DNA from: Eurosta solidaginis
Lineage: Eukaryota > Arthropoda > Insecta > Diptera > Tephritidae
Assembly (NCBI RefSeq): GCF_040869045.1
Contig: NC_090319.1
Location: forward strand, 61,848,779-61,912,778
Reading direction: 5' to 3'
DNA length: 64,000 nucleotides
The notes below the pieces were generated by a model that worked only from the letters and a program-made list of their open reading frames with translations, was not told the DNA's origin and did no database searches. Positions 12,801 to 22,760 of the stretch are shown here, in pieces. Made by a program: the position numbers and the translations under genes. How positions within the stretch are numbered: position 1 is the first letter of the stretch; each line of letters starts with the position of its first letter.

Positions 12801-14712
12801 ATAAATAATAGAAGATTTGTAGCCTCGAACAATGCGGAAAGATACCAAAAGCAAAATTTATTTAAATTAGAGTCAAAAAGGTGTAGAGAAACTTAACAAA
12901 ATATAAAGCGTGTAACATGTTTCCCTGAGGAAAATTTTCACTTATGGCTGTTTACACAAATACATAAAGCAAAATTATATAAACGCTTTGGTCGCTTCAA
13001 AGCAAGGCGTTTGATTGTTTTTCGTACGGCGTCGTCAAAGCGTAGGCACGCAACCAAATCGTTTATGTAAATATTTTGATGCTTCGCCGACAGATGAGTT
13101 AAATTTATGGCAGCTCCTATATTTTGCCAAGCAAAGTTTGTTGAATGTTAAAGGGCTCAAAAAGTTGAAAAAATGCTCAAAGGAGGATATACAACTCTAA
13201 TCGCTTCAAAGCGAAGAAAATGGCAAGCAGTCTCATTTTTATATTATGGGCCTGCCTAGGCTTCAGATTGATGCAACACAACCAAAGCGTCTATGTAAAT
13301 CCGCCTTAATTTCTGTCGCTGTGAAAGCCTCCCGCAAATAAAACGGTGCTGTGAGTGGAAACAAACCAAAGAAGCGGGCAAAAATATGAACTATTCATCT
13401 GTCGGGTACCGCTAATTTATTTATATATGTAATACCACGAACAGTATTCCTGCCAGGATTCCAAGGGCTTTTAATTTCGCCTTACAGAACTTTTTCATTT
13501 TCTTCTACTTAATATGGTAGGTGTCACACCCATTTTACAAAGTTTTTTCTAAAGTTATTTTTTGCGTCAATAAACCAATCAAATTACCATGTTTCATCCC
13601 TTTTTTCGTATTTGGTATAGAATTATGGCGTTTTTATCATTTTTCGTAATTTTCGATTTCAAAAAAGTGGGCACGGTTATAGTCGGATTTCGTCCATTTC
13701 TTGTACCAAGATAAAGTGAGTTCAGATAAGTACGTGGACTAAGCTTAGTAAAGATATATCGGTTTTTGCTCAAGTTATCGTGTTAACGGCCGAGGGGAAG
13801 GACAGACGGTCGACTGTGTATAAAAACTTGACGTGGCTTCAACCGATTTCGCCCATTTTCTCAATAGTTACCATCATAGAATCTACGCCCCTACTAAATT
13901 TCAGAAGGATTGGTAAATTTTTGTTCGACTTATGGCATTAAAAGTATTCTAGACAAACTAAATGAAAAAGGGCGGAGCCACGCCCATTTTGAAATTTTCA
14001 TTTATTTTTGTATTTTGTTTCACCATATCATTACTGGAGTTGAATGTTGACATAATTTACTTATATACAGTAAAGATATTCCATTTTTTGTTAAAATTTT
14101 ACTTTTAAAAGAAATTTTTTTTAAAAGTGGGCTTCTTCATCCGATTTTTCTAATTTTAATTAGCACATATATAGTAATAGTAGTCACGTTTCTGCCAAAT
14201 TTCATCATGATATCTACAATGACAGCCAAATTACACCTTGCAAAACTTTGAAATTACTTTCTTTTAAAAGTGAGCGGTGGGTGCCACTCCCATTGTTCAA
14301 ATTTTACTAATTTTCTATTCTGTGTCATAAGGTCAACCCACCTACCAATTTTCATCGCTTTATCCATCTTTGGCAATGGATTATCGCATTTTTTCAGTTT
14401 TTCGAAATTTTCGATATCGAAAAAGTGGGCGTGGTAATAGTCCGATATCCTTCATTTTAAATAGCGATCTGAGATGACTGCCCAGGAACCTACGTACCAA
14501 ATTTCATCAAGATACCTCAAAATTTACTCAAGTTATCGTGTTAACGGGCAGATGGACGGACGGACGGACATGGCTGCATCAAATTTTTTTTCGATACTGA
14601 TGATTTTGATATATAGCCTATATCTATCTCGATTCCTTTATACCTGTACAACCAACCGTTATGCAATCAAAGTTAATATACTCTGTGAGCTCTGCTCAAC
14701 TGAGTATAAAAA
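9882..14712 (-). mobile_element. DINE-1-like (Helentron-type) non-autonomous element, internally rearranged
   Basis: The left end is AACAAGTAAGGAAGG followed by a hairpin, GTTCGG/CCGAAC around GTGTAA (9902-9919). TACTCAGTTGAG (9926-9937) is inverted at 14695-14706 before the end TATAAAAA. The core holds about 130-bp tandem units (GACTCTAGAAT...GATATCGCCATAAAGGTGG). The GGACGGACGGACATGGCT and GGGCGTGG stretches resemble Drosophila INE-1/DINE-1, a Helentron derivative with subterminal inverted repeats and a 3' hairpin; by that convention the element points to the minus strand. It is not simple: repeats (9990-10930) and part of the unique arm (10940-11465) are followed by repeats again (11466-11855), an unrelated insert, then the full unique arm (13389-14712). 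The family name is inference from architecture. Confidence 0.75.
11856..13388. other. Unidentified 1.5-kb insert inside the DINE-1-like element
   Basis: This sequence interrupts the 130-bp repeats and the unique arm of the surrounding element and occurs nowhere else in the window. Its first 280 bases end in AATAAATGAAATGAATTGAAATGAA, which looks like the microsatellite tail of a 5'-truncated LINE on +. The rest contains three TTCCGCGRGAA-like motifs (12213-12262) and several copies of a motif around AACGCTTTGGTCGCTTCAAAGC (12982-13210). Small ORFs at 12379-12633 and 13015-13200 show no recognisable domain. No RNA gene is evident. I cannot name the element it came from. Confidence 0.5.
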
Positions 14713-15240
14713 TAAGTCGGGTTTTACTTCCTGGCGCTATAACTCCAGAACGCATGAACCGATTTCCACGGTTTTGCATTCATTGGAAAGGTCACGGTCT
14801 CCGTGGAGTTTGTAGCAAATGAAATTAAGGATCGACTCAAATGGTCTCGAGATATAGGCCAAAACGTGGACCCGGGTACCCCTAAAATGTGTTTATAGGA
14901 TATGGATATCAAATGAAAGCTGTTGATGAGTGCTTTAGTAGAGGGTACTTTTCAAACCCCTGGGTGACTAGGGTCTCGAGATATAGGCCAAAACGTGTAT
15001 CAGGGTAACACTAATTGTGGTTTTACATTATGGATATCAAATTGAAGTTGTTGATGTGTACTTTAGTACAGAGTAAGTTTTATGCCGCCGGGTGGCTGGG
15101 CCTCGAGATATAGGCCAAAACAAGGACGCGGATACCCCTAGAATGTGGCTTTATTATGGATATCAACTGAAAGCTGTTGCTGACAGCTTTAAAGTAATTT
15201 TCATTGTTATATTCGATTTAGTCGCATCAACCTGGCAAAA
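14713..15240. repeat. Dispersed repeat with about 125-bp internal tandem units
   Basis: Directly behind the DINE-1-like element, CTATAACTCCAGAACGCATG is followed by three imperfect units beginning TCTCGAGATATAGGCCAAAACG at about 14851, 14975 and 15100. Each carries TATGGATATCAAATGAAAGC. The units resemble the 130-bp DINE-type units in rhythm and in the ATGGATATCAAATGAAAG core but are a separate family. No coding potential is seen. Confidence 0.7.
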
Positions 15241-15756
15241 CTGACAAATATGCATGCGAAGCCGAAATAACGACATTAATTAATAATACCCACATACCTA
15301 TTTATATATGTCCTATTCGATTTGCCTGAAATTTGGTATATAAATTTGCCTATATTAGTATTTACGATGATTTTTTCCGGGAAGTAGACCAGAGACGGAC
15401 TGGGAATGGGATTGGGACTAGGACTGGGACTGAGACTGCGACTCGGAGTGGGACTGGAACTGAGACCCGGAATGGGACTGGAACAAAATACATACCACTC
15501 TCTGGGACTGGCAATAAGATATGAAGAAGAATGAGAATAACTTGAGAGAAGAGAAAAGACAGAAGGAGAAGGAGACTGAGAAAGATATAGAATGAGACGA
15601 AGATGGAGACAGATGAAGCGAAAAATACGTAGGGAGGAGTGAATACAAATATTACGAAAAAGTGTGGAGGAGCGAGGGCAGATTTAGATGGAAAAAGCTT
15701 ATTAAAATGTATGCAAATAGACCAAATTTTGGGCAGAACAACGTGTGCCGGGTATG
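15241..15756. repeat. Dispersed element end with GGGACT hexamer minisatellite
   Basis: About 15387-15490 is an imperfect array of GGGACT/GAGACT/GGAACT hexamers. A purine-rich stretch follows, then the end GTGCCGGGTATGCTAGT, a terminus I recognise as typical of a widespread arthropod repeat without being able to name it. Satellite sequence resumes immediately after it. The ORFs that cross the hexamers (15333-15524 on +, 15418-15648 on -) are by-products of the simple repeat. Confidence 0.6.
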
Positions 15757-16195
15757 CTAGTGTGATATGTTTACACTGACTGTATTTTTAAAAAACAAAT
15801 AGAGTAATACATTACTCAATTAGTTCTATCTGTTTTCAAACTGCTAATTAGTTCTCTTGTATTATCTTCCAAATTAAGACTACGTGGATAAAATAAACGC
15901 TGCGAATATGTTCTGTTTATTAAAACTTTTTTTGTGTGAATAAAAAACAAGCAAAAGATTTTTCCCCTAGATATGAGGAATAAGAATACTTTTTAATCAA
16001 GGTTAAATCAATTGAAGTAAATGCTAATTACTTTAGTCACTCAGCCCATTATAGCTTGAGGAAGTTTGTGGGCAATTTACCATATAATATTTCAGGTATA
16101 ATAAAAAATGAACAAATAGCTTTTGTTCTATCAAACTAACCAAAGAAAATGTCCCTGTAGTTGTTTATTTTTATATACGTAAGCGTTTGCATAAC
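15757..16195 (+). repeat. Single satellite unit, same family as 1-9871
   Basis: Begins at GTGATATGTTTACACTGACTG, close to the point where the last unit of the main array broke off, and runs to CGTAAGCGTTTGCATA, where the LOA-type LINE begins. Phase and orientation match the main array, so 9872-15756 is best read as material inserted into the satellite with loss of about a dozen bases. Confidence 0.9.
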
Positions 16196-16361
16196 TACCC
16201 TCACTAGAGTAGGCGCCTTGTCGTTGGTGTGAGGGCTTAGCCGAACTCCCTAGCGCCCGACTATGAGGCGCAGCTTTTTAGGACTGACGTCTATGCCGTT
16301 TCGCCTCATACGAGGGCGGCGGGATGTCGGTGACCAAGAACTGCCAACCCCCTAATCCAGG

Positions 16362-17526
16362 GTGTTATGCGGACCGTTCCTATTGGACGATTTGCAGCCA
16401 GGGTATAAATTCGGTATTCGAATGGAGACTTCTCGATACCGGGCCACCTCGGGAAGTATTGATGGCCTTACCACAGTAAGGAGCGCTGCTGTGGCTGACG
16501 GTTCTTTCCCCGTATATAACGCTGGACCGCTGAGCCCCCCTTGTCGGGCATGTGGTTGTACGACCAAGATGAACTACTCATTACCTAATTGTAATAAGGA
16601 GGATGATAAGAGGAGGACTGAGTCGCAAGCCAAGGACGACAAATTCGCATTAAGCGACAAGCCTGCCTTCAAGAGGCAGAAAGGACCCAGTCCTAGAGTC
16701 GCGAGGCAGGGCAGTCGCATAAACAAGACAAGTAGGCCCAAAGCTGTAAGAGAGATGGGCCCCAATAGCGAGGTAGCAACTGCCTCGAAAGCTGCGAGTC
16801 AGAGGGAAGTTCCAACTACGGAAGAAGGAGATAATCCAAAGGGAGACAACGTTAAGACTCCGGCTTTCTCGGAGGTGCTAAAGGGAGTTAACGCTAAGGC
16901 TCCTTGTTTCTCGGTGATGCCAAAGGGAGATAACACTAAGACTCCAGCTTTTCCCGAGAAGATGAGTGATGTGGCAAAGCAGTCACTGACTGTGGCACTG
17001 GCTGATCGTAGCAGTCCTTTCGGACAAATGACTACTGAAAGGTTGAGATCTGTGGAAAAGGAGCTTATTAGCTTAATGCTTAAGATAATGCGGGAACAAC
17101 CAAGTAAGCCCCTTCCAACCTTTGATTCGGGGGGACAGTATAATGGTGTGAAGATGATAGCGTGCGACAATATCGCGAGCTAGCGGTGGTTGGAGAAAGT
17201 GGTTCAAACCTCCAAAGGAAAGGTACGAACGCGCGGTTTGAGGTGGTGGATAAAGCGCAAATCCCCACGGTACCAAAAGTTAAGGTATGGATATCATGCG
17301 TAATGAAGTCGGAGGATACACTGCGACTTCTGCAGAATCAGAATGCGAATATACCGACACAGGATTGCAAGGTATTTACTGTATCCCGGCCTACCGAGGA
17401 TGGTCAGTTCTACATCTTCCAAATAAACAAGCAGGCGGAGGATATAACGTACACGTAGCTTGGCAAAATGTCCTTTGGCACAGGAAAAATTTAAATGCGA
17501 CTCAGGGACCGAAGTCCCGAGCATAA
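16362..17526 (+). pseudogene. ORF1 (Gag-like) remnant of LOA-1
   Basis: An open frame at 16362-17183 has no ATG near its start and is followed by fragments in other frames to 17526. The product is Lys/Ser/Pro-rich, with a triplicated motif (KGDNVKTP, KGVNAKAP, KGDNTKTP at 16840-16950) caused by a short in-frame tandem repeat of about 60 bp. The expected C-terminal RNA-binding part lies in shifted frames around 17162-17458. The homologous region at 61361-62765 shows that about 330 bp are deleted here. Presumed role: RNA binding for the LINE particle, by position. Confidence 0.65.
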
Positions 17527-17760
17527 AAATCCTAACACGCTAGAGGTGGGCGAAGTCGAAAAGGACCTCTAAAGCCTGAGAGAAAAAATACAGGTGGAGG
17601 TAGCCGACGTCACCACGAAGGTGTTAGAAGAGGACCAACCGCCAAATGGTGCTGTGACTCGCATAGAGGAACAACCGGCACAACAGTTACGAGAGGCTGA
17701 AGAGGGCCTCGAATACTCTTAGCCAAGAGACGAAGGTGCTGGAGGGGAACAAACAGCCCA

Positions 17761-18470
17761 ATGGTGCAGCGAGTCATACAGATAAACCTCCAACAGAGTA
17801 AAGTGGCGTCGAGCGAACTCCTCTTAACCCTTGAGGAGGGTTCCTTTGACGTGGCGCTGATCCAGGAGCCATGGCTCTCATCGCGAGGAAAGGTTTGTGG
17901 ACTTAGCGCACGCGGATTTGGCGTTTACTATGCGCAAACGGAAGGACAGGTGCGAGCTGTAGTAATGGTAAGGAAGCAGCTGCATTCATATATGCTGCCT
18001 AACTACACCACTGAGGACCTCGTAGCGGTGGCCGTTGAGCAAAAGAAAAAGCAGGCATTTATTCTGGCGTCCTGCTACATGGCCCATGCTTCGGAGGTTC
18101 CACCGATGGAGTGCAAGAGGCTAGTACAGGAGGAAGGGCGCAAAGGGCGGTTGGTCATAGGCGCAGATGCTAATGCGCACCACAATGCGTGGGGAGGAGC
18201 AGATACGAACGAGAGAGGCGAATTTCTATTTTGTTACATCCTGCAAACCAATTTGCAGATAGCCAACAGGGGAAATGTCCCTAAATACATTGATCCAACA
18301 TCCATCGTACATTGAGTTCCGAGCGTGATATATCAAGGTATTATTGGATGGTTCTTGATAGACTATCCTTCTCCGACCATGCGTATATCAGCTTCAGCAT
18401 CCCCCTAAAGAGGGTAGATAGGGGAGGAACCTTTAGAAATCATAGGTCAACGAACTGGACTAAATTCCAA
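17761..18470 (+). pseudogene. LINE endonuclease domain of LOA-1 (frameshifted)
   Basis: The frame starting at 17761 gives an exonuclease-endonuclease-phosphatase fold N-terminus: INLQQSK, then ALIQEPW (catalytic Glu of the AP-endonuclease family) and GADANAHHNAWGG (the Asp/Asn pair). It stops at 18313-18315; the next frame (18312-18497) supplies the SFSDHAYISF motif that carries the catalytic Asp-His. The enzyme would nick target DNA for target-primed reverse transcription. One frameshift splits it. Sure of the domain, less of the clade. Confidence 0.85.
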
Positions 18471-18471
18471 T

Positions 18472-20036
18472 GTGGAGGAACTGGAGGAGTCGAATGAACT
18501 CCTAACAAGGACGCTTATGACTGCGTATAACAAAGCTTGGCCTCTAAGAAGATTCAGAGGAAAAGCAAAGCCGCCATGGTGGGTCAATGAGCTGAGTCTT
18601 CTAAGAAGACAGGTAAAAGAGATGTTTAAGCTCGCAAAGACCGCGGAAAGCGAAGCATGTCGGGACGAGTACAGGGATCTACTGAGGATCTACAAGCGAG
18701 GAATTTCTAGGGCGAAGAGAATCTCATGGAAAAGTTTCTGTACGGACATATAGTGCTCCAGTGAAACAGCACGGTTGAAAAAAGTCCTAGCAAGGGGAAA
18801 CATAGTCCACGGACTAATAAAGAAAGAGAACGGGGAATGGTCACGTAATAGTGAGGAATCCCTTGGTGTGCTTCTTGACACACATTTCCCATCGGGAGAC
18901 GGTTTAGCAGAGCTAGCAGACATAACTCACACTTCGATCACGGAGCGGGTAGTGCCGGGCTTGGTGACCGATACCAAGATCGAATGGGCAGTAGAAACGT
19001 TTTCTAAGTTTAAACCGCCGGGCCCAGATGGTATATTCCCTTCCATGCTACAAGTTTCAAGTATGGCGGTCGTGGAATGGTTTAAAATAATATTCGATGG
19101 GTGCATAAGGCTGAACCATGTATCACACTCTTGGAGAACTGCTCGTGTAGATTTCCTACGAAAGGCGGGAAAGATCGGTCACGTGTATCCCAAAGACTAT
19201 AGACCCATTAGCTTAACATAACTTCTGCTCAAAACCTTTGAGAGGCTGATAGATGTGTACATAAAGTCCAACGTGAATGAAAAGCTGCTCTCCACAACAC
19301 AGCATGCGTACACCAAAGGCAAGTCGGTAGACACCGCATTGCATAGGGTCCTAATAAGCATAGAGAAATCCCTGGAATAAAAGGAGTTTGCTCTAGGAGT
19401 CTTCTTGGACATTGCAGGGGCTTTCAATAATGTTTCTAAATGGGCGATTATGGATGGTCTTAATTACATTAAAGTACATCCCGCCTTAATCAGATTGATC
19501 GGCTGCATGTTAAATTGCAGGAAGATTACATCACAATGGGGATTGTACGAGGCCACGAAATCATTGGACAGGGGCACGCCGCAGGGAGGGGTGCTATCAC
19601 CTCTGCTGTGGACGCTGGTCATCAACCAACTGCTGTTGGCGATTCGATGAGGGACCCGTAAAACTTACGGCTTACGCAGATGACGTTGCAATTGTCATAA
19701 GTGGAAAGAGCCTTCCAACGATTAGTTCTTTGATGGATCGGGCGCTTCGGGATAATCATACCTGGGCATCTAAGGTTGAAAGTCAATGCGGAGAAGACGG
19801 ATATGGTATTGTTTACAATGAGCAACAAGTTCCCAAATTGGACCAGGCCTAAGTTAGGAGGCGTGACCTTACGGGAGAAATCTTGCACAATATATCTAGG
19901 AATCATCCTAGACAGTAAGCTGTCATGGAAGCTCAACGTAAAGGAGAGGGTCCAGAAGGTCTCAGCGGCACTCTATGCATGCCAAAGAATGGTGGGGTGT
20001 ACGTGAGGCGTATCGGTTTCTCTCTATGGAGTTCTT
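18472..20036 (+). pseudogene. Reverse transcriptase domain of LOA-1 (multiple breaks)
   Basis: Fragments at 18472-18753, 18775-19221, 19405-19650 and 19776-20006 follow one another along a LINE reverse transcriptase: KPPGPDGIFPSML, YPKDYRPISLT, FLDIAGAFNNV, RGTPQGGVLSPLLW, and a YADDVAI motif at about 19673-19693. In-frame stops lie at about 18751, 19219 and 19378 and frameshifts at about 19650 and 19760. The polymerase would copy LINE RNA at the nicked target. The catalytic YADD is present but the gene is plainly non-functional. Confidence 0.9.
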
Positions 20037-20042
20037 GTTTGG

Positions 20043-20747
20043 TTGAAAGCCACACAAAAAACAACATACCTCAAAAAATTAGAGGGGGTATGTAGACTAT
20101 CGATGCTTAGCATTACGGGAGCCCTGAAAAGAACCCCGACGGCTGCACTGTATGCCATTCTGCACATTCCACCTGTAGACCTGGTAGCAAAGAACATAAC
20201 ATTAACAACCGCAACCAGGCTCGGTGCCTCGGGGCAGCTTGAGCGCCGACCATATGGTCATAGTAGTATAGCGTCATCAATCACAAGACGAACAGACTAC
20301 CTGATTCCCTATTTGCGCTTCGAGGGAGATCGTAAGGTCACAATAGAGGTGGACGCTTTACGCAAGGGTGCGCAAATGGCGGTCGAGGCGATACATATGG
20401 ACACAGATGGTTCCAAAGTAGTCGAAGGAGTAGGGTCTGCGGTATACTGTGCTGATCCAGAAGTAAGCAGATCCTACAGGCGGCCGAAATACTGTAGCGT
20501 TTTCCAAGCGGAAATATTAGTCGTAACCAAGGCAGTAGAAACCTTGGAAGAGAAGAGCTTAAGCTGCAACCGTGTTAACTTTTATATTGACAGTCAAGCA
20601 GCAATTAAGGCAATAATCGCGCATAGCACAGCATCTAAATGCATGTTAGAGTATACGCAGTCTCTGGAGAGAATCGGGACAGGGAGAAGCATACATCTAT
20701 ATTGTGTGCCAGGGCATATGGGAATAGACCAGTTCGACCTAACCTAA
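20043..20747 (+). pseudogene. RNase H domain of LOA-1, C-terminally truncated
   Basis: The 234-residue frame links the end of the RT domain (LSMLSITGALKRTPTAALYAIL) to an RNase H fold: DTDGSK (first Asp), FQAEI (Glu), FYIDSQAA (second Asp) and GHMGI near the fourth catalytic position. The frame then ends within the CCTAACCTAA tail, so the terminal part is lost. RNase H would remove the RNA template strand. The same region exists in reverse at 47878-49137, where the sequence continues past GHMGI, showing that this copy carries a 3' deletion joined precisely to the tail. Confidence 0.85.
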
Positions 20748-20750
20748 CCT

Positions 20751-21383
20751 AATGCCTTGAAACTCGGCATGGAACATTCAAGTTTACTTGGTTCAAAAGA
20801 AATGAGCTTGAAATCTATCCATTTAATACACCCAGCATTTCTCTACGACTTGCAAGGGTAGGAAGATTTATTAGTTTTAACCAATTAGTGTAAGGAGGAA
20901 GATTATACCTGGAGTCCCATTGAAGATTTCTCAAGGCGAAAAATAAAAACTGTTTTGAATTGATTCTAGCCTATCCACATGAACTTGATAACGCGGATTC
21001 CAAATTATCGATCCATATTCTAATATAGGCCTCACCAATGATGCAAAATGGTTTTTGTAACGTAAGGATCACTAAACTCTTTTGTCCATAGTTTCACAAA
21101 TGCTAAAACTCCTATCGCTTTATTGACTGTGGCATTAATATGAGGGTTGCAACTAAGTTTGCAATTCATTGTAACTCGCAAGTCGACAAAAACATGAACG
21201 CTTTCCAGAGTTTGGCCATCAATTATGTAAGAAGCTGGCTGTACGTTCCCACGTCAAAAACACATGAATTTACATTTTTCTATGTTGAGCGGCATAAAAT
21301 TCGCATTACACCAAGTAACGAAACAATTTAAATCCAACTGGAGTACAGAACGTTCTTTAACCGACGGATATGACGTAAAAAGT
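20751..21383 (-). pseudogene. LINE-A, piece 4: C-terminal reverse transcriptase region
   Basis: Read on the minus strand this gives the thumb and post-RT region of a Jockey/CR1-type LINE: CNANFMPLNIEKCKF next to the insertion junction, then VRPILEYGSIIWNPRYQ and VDRLESIQNSF near 21000-20930. Stops and shifts abound. The sequence joins in register with the RT piece at 25564-26411 once LINE-B is removed. TAAAAAGT occurs at both junctions (21376-21383 and 25564-25571). The 3' end of LINE-A is cut by the tail of LOA-1. Confidence 0.85.
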
Positions 21384-21450
21384 GTCGCTTCCCAAGGCTG
21401 TCGGTTCTATGTACCGAAGCGACTCGGGATTTTTCCCGACCAAGGACTGC
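21384..21450 (+). other. 5' terminal hairpins of LINE-B
   Basis: An outer 8-bp stem GTCGCTTC/GAAGCGAC (21384-21391 with 21416-21423) encloses a smaller TCGGT/ACCGA stem. A second hairpin TCGGGA-TTTT-TCCCGA follows directly. Compact 5' RNA structure at the exact first bases supports this being the true LINE start. It may matter for the RNP or for translation; that is inference. Confidence 0.6.
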
Positions 21451-21754
21451 CATTTCAGTGTAACCCCATATAAGTTGTTGCGGCCCTCCCACAAATTGTC
21501 ATCCTCCCAGAAGCTCCTTGCAGCCGGTAAATTATGGAACCCAATCCCAAAACCAGACGTCCACGGAACTTCTATAAATCTTTTGTTGCTCCTTGCTGTT
21601 CACGCCCTAGGACGTCCCGTAGTCTGCAACTTAGCGCACCCCACTACCTTTCAGCTGCCCCGCTGCTCAGCAAGCCACAACAAGTACCCTCCCCGCGCCG
21701 CCAGCAACTCATACGGCTGCTCCCACTCATACCTACAATCTCCCTAGTAGAGTT

Positions 21755-22170
21755 GTGAACAATGCCGGGCATCAGCCCCTGCCCCGTCTTCTCCCCCCCC
21801 CCCCCCCACGCTTTTCCGGCAGTAATTGTGTAGGTCAGGGAAACATACTCTTAGTCCCTACCTCCCTTTGCACCGTTTGCCAGCATAGAATATATATGCC
21901 TGCGACATACACCCAATGCAGCTCCTGCCATGGAGGGTGCCACTTTCCCAGATGTTCTGGTCTCCGCGACGGCCATCCCTCGACGGGTTTCATTGCCAGG
22001 CTGCGTACCCAAATACACCGGGTACCCAATGCTTACCCAAGGACGTCCAGTCCCAGGGCCACAACAGCAGTTGCATCCTAGCCTTCCACATCCCAGGCGT
22101 AGTGACCCGTCACTTACTCCCAGAGTGGCGACGTCTCCCCCTATGCACTTCAGAATTCTGCAGTTAAACT
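21755..22170 (+). pseudogene. Cys-rich ORF1 of LINE-B
   Basis: Overlapping frames 21755-22081 and 21916-22178 belong to one decayed ORF1. A Cys cluster CTVC...CSSCHGGCHFPRC (about 21860-21955) has the CX2C...CX2C...HX2-3C spacing of a RING/PHD-like zinc-binding module, followed by a Pro-rich region. ORF1 proteins of Jockey-like LINEs bind the element RNA; that role is assumed by position. ORF2 begins right behind it near 22140. Confidence 0.6.
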
Positions 22171-22760
22171 GTAACTGATTAACCGGGAAGATCACGGAGA
22201 TAGTCGATTTCATGAATCGGCACAACATCCGTATTGCTGCGATTCAAGAGACTAAAATCACAGCAAGATCTGCACTGCATACCTGTTCTGGGTATAATGT
22301 CCACAGAAAAGACCGCGGGAGCGGAGGGGCCCCGCGTTTATCGTACAACACTCTGTGCAATATCATATATTTGATACCGGCATCGACCGCAGACGCAGTG
22401 TCTTAGAACGTCAAGGCTTATATGTCCGGTCAGGCGATGCAAACCTAGAAATCATCAACATCTACATCCCTCCTGCCACCTGTTGCCCCAGTGGACTCGC
22501 AACAATTGCAATATCTTAGGCGAGTTCAATGCCCATCACGATCTATGGTATTCAAACTTGCGGGCGGACAGTAGGGGTGATATGTTGGCTGATCAAATAG
22601 AAAAACAAACGTTCTGCAAATATACGGGGACGCCCCCACACGTATGGTGGGATGCTGTCACAGTTCGCCGAATACTTCAATCGTGAGCGCAAAACTCGTT
22701 AACTGCGTCAACTGGCAGCCGACGGTAACAATGCCATCCGACCACCTGCCTATACTTATT
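22140..22760 (+). pseudogene. Endonuclease domain of LINE-B
   Basis: MHFRILQLNCN (22145) opens the AP-endonuclease-like domain. AAIQETKIT carries the catalytic Glu. Around 22520 the frame shows GEFNAHHDLWYSN, where the usual GDFN Asp has become Glu. PSDHLPILISL near 22740 supplies the final Asp-His. At least two frameshifts and a stop (22179) break it. Function would be target nicking. The Asp-to-Glu change alone might impair activity, but the gene is already broken. Confidence 0.8.

Larger units (their letters stand above)
16196..20750 (+). mobile_element. LOA/R1-type non-LTR retrotransposon, decayed, 5' end present, 3' internally deleted (copy LOA-1)
   Basis: The 5' end ACCCTCACTAGAGTAGGCGC is shared with the copy at 61194. 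The order is 5' UTR, ORF1, apurinic-type endonuclease, reverse transcriptase and RNase H, followed by the tail CCTAACCTAACCTAA. RNase H stops after the GHMGI motif and jumps straight to the tail, so its end and the C-terminal zinc region seen in the copy at 47878-49137 are missing. Relative to 61194-62770, ORF1 lacks about 330 bp near 16650. Many stops and frameshifts make it dead. Clade assignment rests on the RNase H domain and the endonuclease style (NLQQSK start, QEPW, GADANAHH). Confidence 0.9.

Noticed and set aside
13219..13308. Small ATG ORF with a hydrophobic start resembling a signal peptide
   Set aside because: Only about 29 codons, no conservation evidence, inside repeat-derived DNA.
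15333..15648. Overlapping ORFs with Gly/Thr or Ser/Gln repeats
   Set aside because: They are produced by the GGGACT hexamer array read in different frames.
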